From positions 15,376,001 through 15,440,000 of the forward strand of contig CP075495.1 in assembly GCA_021613535.1 (NCBI GenBank): a DNA stretch of 64,000 nucleotides. The letters run 5' to 3'. Source of the stretch: Adineta vaga. Its lineage: Eukaryota; Rotifera. Of the stretch, positions 58,301 through 64,000 are shown piece by piece. Position numbers and translations under genes: made by a program. How positions within the stretch are numbered: position 1 is the first letter of the stretch; every line of letters starts with the position of its first letter. Under the pieces are notes generated by a model. The model was given only the letters and a program-made list of their open reading frames with translations, was not told where the DNA came from and did not search any database.

Positions 58301-59850
58301 TTGACTGAGCATCATCAAGTTTAGACAAATCTTCGTCATCTTCATAATAACAATCCTTGACAACATCAAAAACTTGAGTTTTTGAAATCATTTTTAATGA
58401 ATTCATACATCGATACATATCTGATTGATTATAAACTGTAGAATCATTGTTAATTAATTTTGTAACTCTATGTAACCATCTTCCGACAGGTCCAATAAAT
58501 CGTTGTAACCATCTGAGATCCCAAAACATAAATCTACCAAAATTTGAATCCGCAAAAAGACGACAAGTTCTATTATGAGATAATAAAATTGTTTTACCAT
58601 CATTAGGTACATAAACATATGTTTCATTATAACAAACATATGTAGGTTCAAGTGGACGCGACGAATATACAAGTTTACTTTTATTGTATGCCAAATAGAT
58701 ATGACCATTAAGAATTGGATATTCAGGAATATATATTATTTCTGAACAATCATTATCAATTATTTGTTGACAAATACCTGTTCCACAAAATATTGAACAT
58801 TCTGTTTTCGGAGGATAATAATAATTTGTCATCGTTGGTTCCAATGAGTCTGGCATTTGTATTATACATTTCAATACTTTCCAACAATTATCATGTATTA
58901 ATTTTGGTTTAATCGAGAAAAATGCTTTTGATAAGAGAATTTCACGTTGAGATTTACATGAACTAGTAAGAACAGTTCTACTGCCTGTCTTCATATTATA
59001 TTTCTTATTACATGATACATCTTCATATTTAAATATTGGCTCATTTGTAATGAAACTGAATTTCTCCAAAGCACTTGCGTCTGCCCAAATTTCGTCCGTT
59101 TGATCGAGACATTCAGGAGAAAATGGAATATCATGAGGAAATGATAATGGTATACATTGTCCATAAGAACATTCATATTCATTTTCTTGACATCGATGAA
59201 GTTCAAGTTGCCAACAATCTTTTTCATCTATTTCTTCATTATAAGACAATCAACTTTTCCATCACAAATTTCTGTCCAATCAAGACATGATGGAGATGGA
59301 CCACGATCACATTTTAAATGCTGATAACAAGTCAATTCAGTTAGTTTATATCGATTAAAGAAATAATAATGATAAATAATTTCATTCAATGATAGATTAT
59401 TAAGATAAATATTGTTTAGGAAACTGTATTGACATCTTGAACCAAAATAAGGTTTAGTACAATTATAAAAGATTTTGTTTACTAATTGTGTTCTTTTTGT
59501 ATCTGAAAACTCATCTAAATAAATTTGATATTCTTCAATAAGATCAATTGATGCTGACCATTGATATATAATTGTTCAGTTGTTACATGCTATTCTGATA
59601 CTTGAGAAAAATTTAATTTTTGATCGATATTATTGTCTACAATGTGAAATTTTGATGGCCATTCATACATACAATAAGATAAGATTTGACGAGTATCATA
59701 TATTGCTTCAAATCGAGCAGGAATATTCAAACAATCATGTTGAATATCATCATTTTCATATTCCCAATTTGTTAAATGAAAATTTACATGATATTCCAAA
59801 TGTACGAAACGTATAGAGAAGAAGAAGAAGAGAATTCTTTTAAATAACAT
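55312..59850 (-). pseudogene. LDLa/EGF/7TM chimeric receptor, multiply disabled
   Basis: Reads, from 59850 down: signal peptide (MLFKRILFFFFSIRF), ectodomain start, LDL-receptor class A repeats (CDGKVDC, CSYGQCIPL, CDGNYDCITKEDE), Cys-rich blocks, EGF repeats (CICPLNKIGSRC, CICSKDFMGKKC, CYYRERCEL), then about seven TM segments ending IISFVPPTLT-like and HHQFRNIF. This is the family of large bdelloid receptors with LDLa/EGF ectodomains. Breaks: TAG near 59592 with frameshift near 59570, frameshift near 59243, frameshift in an AT microsatellite near 58035, TAA near 57946, frame changes near 57600-57500 and 57240, stop 56087-56089 before the TM region, and further stops among the helices. No single product is possible. 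Breaks are described as found; no repair is proposed. Confidence 0.8.
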
Positions 59851-60557
59851 TTTCTTTCGAATGAATACGAATGAGAAAATATCAAGATTTTATATCTACA
59901 TTCATATATTAGATCTTTTTCTCTCTTTAAAAAAAGCTTTATATCCGTCGGCAGTTAATGGTAATCAACGCTTTACGCAGAGCATTTGTTTTGCATGTTA
60001 TCATTTTGCTAATCAACAGGAAACCTGCCAAATGCTATTAGATTCTTTTTTATATCGTGTAAATTCATAGTTGTGATGAATTATATTTCAAGGACTTTAA
60101 AACAGGTGGAAACTTATTTTTTCACATATTATTTTATACAATCATAAAGTCAAGTGGAACGAATATGGGAATCGATAGATTATGATAGATGTGTATGTTT
60201 CTACCTTCCCTTACATATAGATTGATGTTCATTTACCAAAAAGATTGAATTGTATGTGGGGCATTTTATGACTATGTATGACACCTATGTATCAAAACAT
60301 TGAGATAAATAAAGAAAGATGTTTTTTTTTATTCAATTGGTGATAGATGAGAATAGAAAGAAAACAAAGTGGCCTGTTAAGATAAAGAAGAATATTGAAG
60401 ATGTATGTAAATAATGTTATCTAAGAGAAAGAATAACCTTGAAAGTTTATCGTTGTTAAAAATAAAAAAAAATGAAATTTGTGATGTATGTCGATTCTAT
60501 ATAACTTTATATTCAGATTCAAATATTTTCAGATTAAAAGCTTCAAATAGTTTAATC
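59851..60557. other. Region between receptor relic and deaminase
   Basis: No gene supported. An open extension of the deaminase frame reaches back to 60414 but is Lys/Asn-rich and unlike the family. A TTTTCAG acceptor-like sequence near 60532 suggests a 5' UTR intron or leader acceptor. Confidence 0.4.
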
Positions 60558-61076
60558 ATGGTTGATATTATTCAAACAAATCTACCTACATCAATTGATA
60601 CTGATCCAACATCTGACCAAATCGTGCGTCATTTACGTCATGCTAATAAAATTGCAAATCGAGCATTATATTTTGGTCATCATCCTTTTGGTTGTATACT
60701 TGTTGGTCCGGATAATGAAACGGTACTAATGGAACAAGGCAATGTCGATACAGTCAATCATGCTGAATCAACACTTGCACGAAATGCGTGTACAAATTTT
60801 TCTTCAGAATATCTTTGGAATTGTACACTTTATACAACATTTGAACCATGTGTTATGTGTGCAGGAACATTGTATTGGGCAAATATTGGACGTATTGTTT
60901 ATGGCGCAACAGAAAAACATCTTCTTGAATTGACAGGTGATGATACAAAGAATCCAACACTTGATATACCTTGTCGTTATGTATTTGAACATGGACAGAA
61001 AGATATCAAAGTCTGGGGTCCATTTCCTGAACTTGAAGTAGAATTAGTTGAACCTCATCAAAACTTTTGGAAATAA
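60558..61076 (+). CDS. Nucleoside deaminase (guanine/tRNA-type cytidine deaminase superfamily)
   Basis: Zinc-dependent deaminase of a purine base or nucleoside. 172 residues from the ATG at 60558; a longer in-frame start at 60414 would add 48 low-complexity residues. Zn motif: HAE (in TVNHAESTLAR, near residue 75) and PCVMC (in TTFEPCVMCAGTLYW, near 102-106). The insert GHHPFGCILV and C-terminal EVELVEPHQNFWK are typical of stand-alone bacterial-style nucleoside deaminases rather than of animal ADAT2. No intron. A candidate for horizontal acquisition, unproven. Confidence 0.82.
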   Translation: MVDIIQTNLPTSIDTDPTSDQIVRHLRHANKIANRALYFGHHPFGCILVGPDNETVLMEQGNVDTVNHAESTLARNACTNFSSEYLWNCTLYTTFEPCVMCAGTLYWANIGRIVYGATEKHLLELTGDDTKNPTLDIPCRYVFEHGQKDIKVWGPFPELEVELVEPHQNFWK

Positions 61077-61118
61077 AGAACAAAAATTTATTTATTTGAA
61101 AGAAAAAAGTAATATTAT

Positions 61119-63022
61119 TTAAGGTATTGGTGTAATTTTGAGCATTTGCACAGCATGTCGTTCGATACTTGGAGATGTATAACTATTATAAAACATGCCT
61201 ATATTTTTTTGAGCCCATAGATCTCTAACATGTGCTTGTTGATTAGCACGCTAATCTAAATCAGTCCATTTAACTGTAATTATTTCACTATCCGTACTAT
61301 TGCGATTAAATAATAGAACAGCTTGTGATCCATCAGACAATGGTCCAGCCCATATTTCAATATTTTGTTGAACTGTTAAACATTGATTACTTTTCATATT
61401 TCGAATTATTCCATTTGTTTCATTCCATATCCATATATCATCACACGAAGATATATTCAGCAAACGTTCATCTTCATTGTGTAAAGATAGACTAAATAGA
61501 AGGTCGATATTTAAGTGTTATTTTAGAATTTTTTCAAAGATATTAACTCACCATTGGTTGTTCTGTCGAGAAATAATCCTTTGTTTATGATTATCTATAA
61601 TCCATTGTTGATTTTTACTTTGACATGAAGTCGTAATTATATTCGTCAATTCATTGGAATCACCCTTGTCAATTGTTAAACATTGTCCATTCATGACTGA
61701 TTTGATCTGTCCATCATTGACATCATAAATCCATTTTTGTCGTTTATTATTAGTTCTCAATGGAGCACATTCAGTCATGAATACAGCACTTGACAATTGT
61801 GAAGATGATACAACAATCTTTTTGCCTTGTATTCCTAGTGAATCTTGATTAACAGCAATTACTTCACGATTTAAATAAATATTTAAAGTAGCTTGACTCA
61901 TGTTAGTTACATCACCACCAATTAAAAGTGGAGCTTTACTAATAGCCCAAAGAGAAAAGTAAGAAATATATTCTGTATTTGTCATACCACCATTGCCAAT
62001 TCGTAACACTAAATGATAGATTTGTCGCTAACATACAGAGCGTTCTTGTAAAAAGGAAACTCACTATCAGGATCATTCCAACCACCTGGTCCAGCTTTGT
62101 CAGCAAATTGATTGTTCTATATAAGATAAAAAGAAGCTTTTCATATCAAAATGTCTTCTTTACTATATCTATTGTATGAGTCATTGATTCCCAATTATCA
62201 GAAATATCGTCTGTTGTTCGCCAACTATTTCCAACATCAGCGGCCCACAATGCAGGTGTATCCACACCCCATTCTATCCAAACGTATAATCACAAGAAAA
62301 ACTATACTTTTCCCCTTTTTTAGACATTTAACTTACCACATAACGAATAGAAAATTGGTCGACCAGTGGCATTCAATGCATCACGCATAACTGGATAACG
62401 AACTTCTGGTTTAGTACCATCTGTATTACAATTATCATATTTCAAGAAGTCAATACCCCATGAAGCATATGTATTAGCATCCTTTGTTTCATAACCTAAA
62501 GAACCAGGTCGACCAGCACATGTCTTATATCCAGCATCTATGAATCAACAAAAGGACATAATAACTAGAGAAAAGAAATCCTTACCAGAATAGAGACCAA
62601 ATTTAAGTTTTCGTGAATGGACATAATCAACTAGTGCTCGAATCCCACTTGGGAAAACAATTGGATCAGCTAGAATTGTACCATTGACATCTCGACCTAC
62701 TTGCCAACAATCATCTAGGTTAACTAGAATCAACAAAGAAAAGTTTTGTAAGAAAATAAGTATTAGCAAAACAAACTGTATTCATAGCCAGCTGCAGCAA
62801 GACCACTATTAATAATAATATCAACCGTTTGTTGAATTCTCTTTTCGGAATAATTACACCAAAAATTATACCAACTATTCCAACCTGAAATGAAATTTTT
62901 ATACTTATGACATAAATATTTGTTCTATTTCTACCCATTTGTGGAGTTCTTCCAAGAATTAGTAAGTCCAAGGATAGATTTACTAATGCAAAAATAAAGC
63001 AAAACTTTGCTACGCTCTTCAT
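61119..63022 (-). CDS. GLA: GH27 alpha-galactosidase with inserted beta-trefoil lectin domain; late in-frame UAG
   Basis: Secreted or lysosomal exo-glycosidase. Eight exons: 62935-63022, 62777-62884, 62586-62723, 62337-62537, 62164-62273, 62065-62116, 61552-62008, and a last one from 61491. Signal peptide 1-23; [16 protein letters not shown] start of the barrel, NLDDCWQ, nucleophile Asp146 in LKYDNCN, acid/base in WRTTDDI near 200, GGWNDPDMLRIGNGG. A ricin-B-type beta-trefoil (QKWIYD, QWIID, CLTIDKG) is inserted before the final beta-sandwich strand [20 protein letters not shown] at 61251..61253 stops translation at 464 residues. The frame then continues with the family's conserved end ([14 protein letters not shown] ... 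QMLKITPIP) to TAA 61119, which would be 508 codons. Confidence 0.82.
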
Positions 63023-63269
63023 CTAGCACTTTTGAAAAAAAAAGAGTAGCAAAATGCAGATGATATGATACTGTCCTTATCATTTATTTCCTATGTGCCG
63101 CTAAAATTGATAATTATTTGCTGTTCTAATTCAATCAAAAAGGCATTCATCTTAGAAATTGTATTTTATTGTCGAATAATTTTGAATAATAAGTTGATTA
63201 AGAAAGCAATTTAAAGCAAACGAGAATAAAGCATAAAAAGATATTGTTTCAAAAATTACGATTAAAGTT
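63023..63269. other. Spacer between alpha-galactosidase and right-edge gene
   Basis: 247 bp, AT-rich, nothing coding. Both neighbours are on the minus strand. Confidence 0.4.
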
Positions 63270-63999
63270 TTATTGAGTTTCTGTACTCGAAGACACTCGG
63301 GCGGATCGACGACACTGACGAACAAGCTGAAGAACTATACCTATTCCATGCCAAACAATCAATCGTAAAGCAATTGTTAGTCCACCATAGAGTCCTAATA
63401 AAGTCGTCAATATGTAAATGAAATCATTTTGCTTAACATATGAATATTGACATGTTGCAGGAGCACATTCATGAAAATAACTTGAATAATTTGATATATT
63501 AGACCAAGTTTCAATAAAAAGATTATCAATTAACGAACCAATTGTTGTTGTATTTGATATATGTTGAATATTAGCAGATAAGTTGAGAGCTATTAGTGAA
63601 GTTGAAACATTGATCAATGTTGTAAGTATATTTAGACATGTTTGATCATATAGACATTCAAATGTTGATACACGAAGTCCAAAGACTGCTGAACATCCAG
63701 CATTAAAACCTAAAAAATCAGACTGAGTTGATCGATAAAGTGCCACAAATCTTATTATAATTACCTGGAAAAGTAATTGTAGTATTGGTACTCGGTCTCA
63801 AAAAGTTTAATGTTCTTGAACATGTTGACATGCCTGCAGCACAAATACATGTATTATTATTGTATGTAACTGGAACGGTACGAAATACGTAAGATTCTTC
63901 TAAAGTCGAATATGTCATTTTCCAACTCGACATAAATTGATCTTGAAGTTGATTGGATTGATGTGCATTTATAATAAACGTAAATGTATCACGAAAATT
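63270..63999 (-). CDS. Cys-rich, single-TM surface protein (5' partial)
   Basis: The 5' part lies beyond the window. Exon 63765..63999 is open to the edge (RDTFTFIINAHQSNQLQDQF, MSSWKMTYSTLEES, then CICAAGMSTC). It joins in phase over intron 63710..63764 to 63270..63709. The ectodomain has paired Cys and N-glycosylation sites (ECLYDQTCLN, FHECAPATCQYSYV), then one TM segment (IYILTTLLGLYGGLTIALRL) and a short basic tail (RQCRRSARVSSSTETQ). Multi-copy bdelloid family of unknown function; a relic lies at 25.6-26.3 kb. Confidence 0.65.
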
Positions 64000-64000
64000 C

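Overview
This is eukaryotic DNA: AT-rich, with compact genes split by many 45-75 bp GT-AG introns and no bacterial operon or ribosome-binding signals. The gene content points to a bdelloid rotifer (Rotaria/Adineta type): F-box/LRR-like families, chimeric LDLa/EGF/7TM receptors, a Cys-rich membrane-protein family ending in a TM segment, decayed mariner DNA and a bacterial-type nucleoside deaminase. This identification rests on recognised family style, not on a database search. Exons were worked out by hand, requiring reading phase to be kept at every junction.

Layout. 0-1.2 kb: 3' part of a RING/coiled-coil/two-TM gene. 1.2-2.4 kb: retrotransposon-like tails. 2.9-4.85 kb (-): ubiquitin-like/Cys-rich/cupin dioxygenase-like fusion. 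5.3-8.5, 18.6-21.6 and 32.8-35.8 kb: three copies of one minus-strand cassette, transcribed in the order NTMT1-like N-terminal methyltransferase, ethanolamine kinase, 6-phosphogluconolactonase. Copies B and C also carry a divergent small gene (to 24.0 and 37.4 kb). 10.7-12.4 kb: three-exon F-box gene. 14.7-15.4, 16.8-17.2 and 27.4-27.6 kb: foldback palindromes. 22-27 kb: a graveyard of ankyrin, mariner and membrane-protein fragments. 28.3-32.0 kb: convergent F-box pair sharing a 639-bp tract with one mismatch.

38.0-42.4 kb (+): 20-exon IQ-motif gene. 42.5 kb (-): NTF2/SnoaL-like protein. 43.1 and 48.8 kb: duplicated coiled-coil gene, the first copy a pseudogene carrying two short inverted-repeat insertions. 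44.4-44.9 kb: 440-bp TIR element with TA target duplication. 45.7-47.0 kb (-): TTK/Mps1-like kinase. 50.3-53.0 kb (+): novel-type protein kinase C. 53.2-54.3 kb (-): 7TM receptor. 55.3-59.9 kb (-): LDLa/EGF/7TM receptor pseudogene. 60.6 kb (+): nucleoside deaminase. 61.1-63.0 kb (-): GH27 alpha-galactosidase with an inserted beta-trefoil domain and a late in-frame UAG. 63.3-64.0 kb (-): 3' part of a Cys-rich membrane protein.

The strongest signal is the triplicated cassette. Its members are mosaic: C matches B in spacers and some coding stretches but matches A without a mismatch over 500 bp of NTMT1. The EK and PGL start codons sit 0-8 nt after splice-acceptor-like sequences and, in B and C, EK and PGL are only 91 bp apart. 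This suggests a trans-spliced polycistronic unit kept similar by gene conversion. I found no tRNA, rRNA or CRISPR features.
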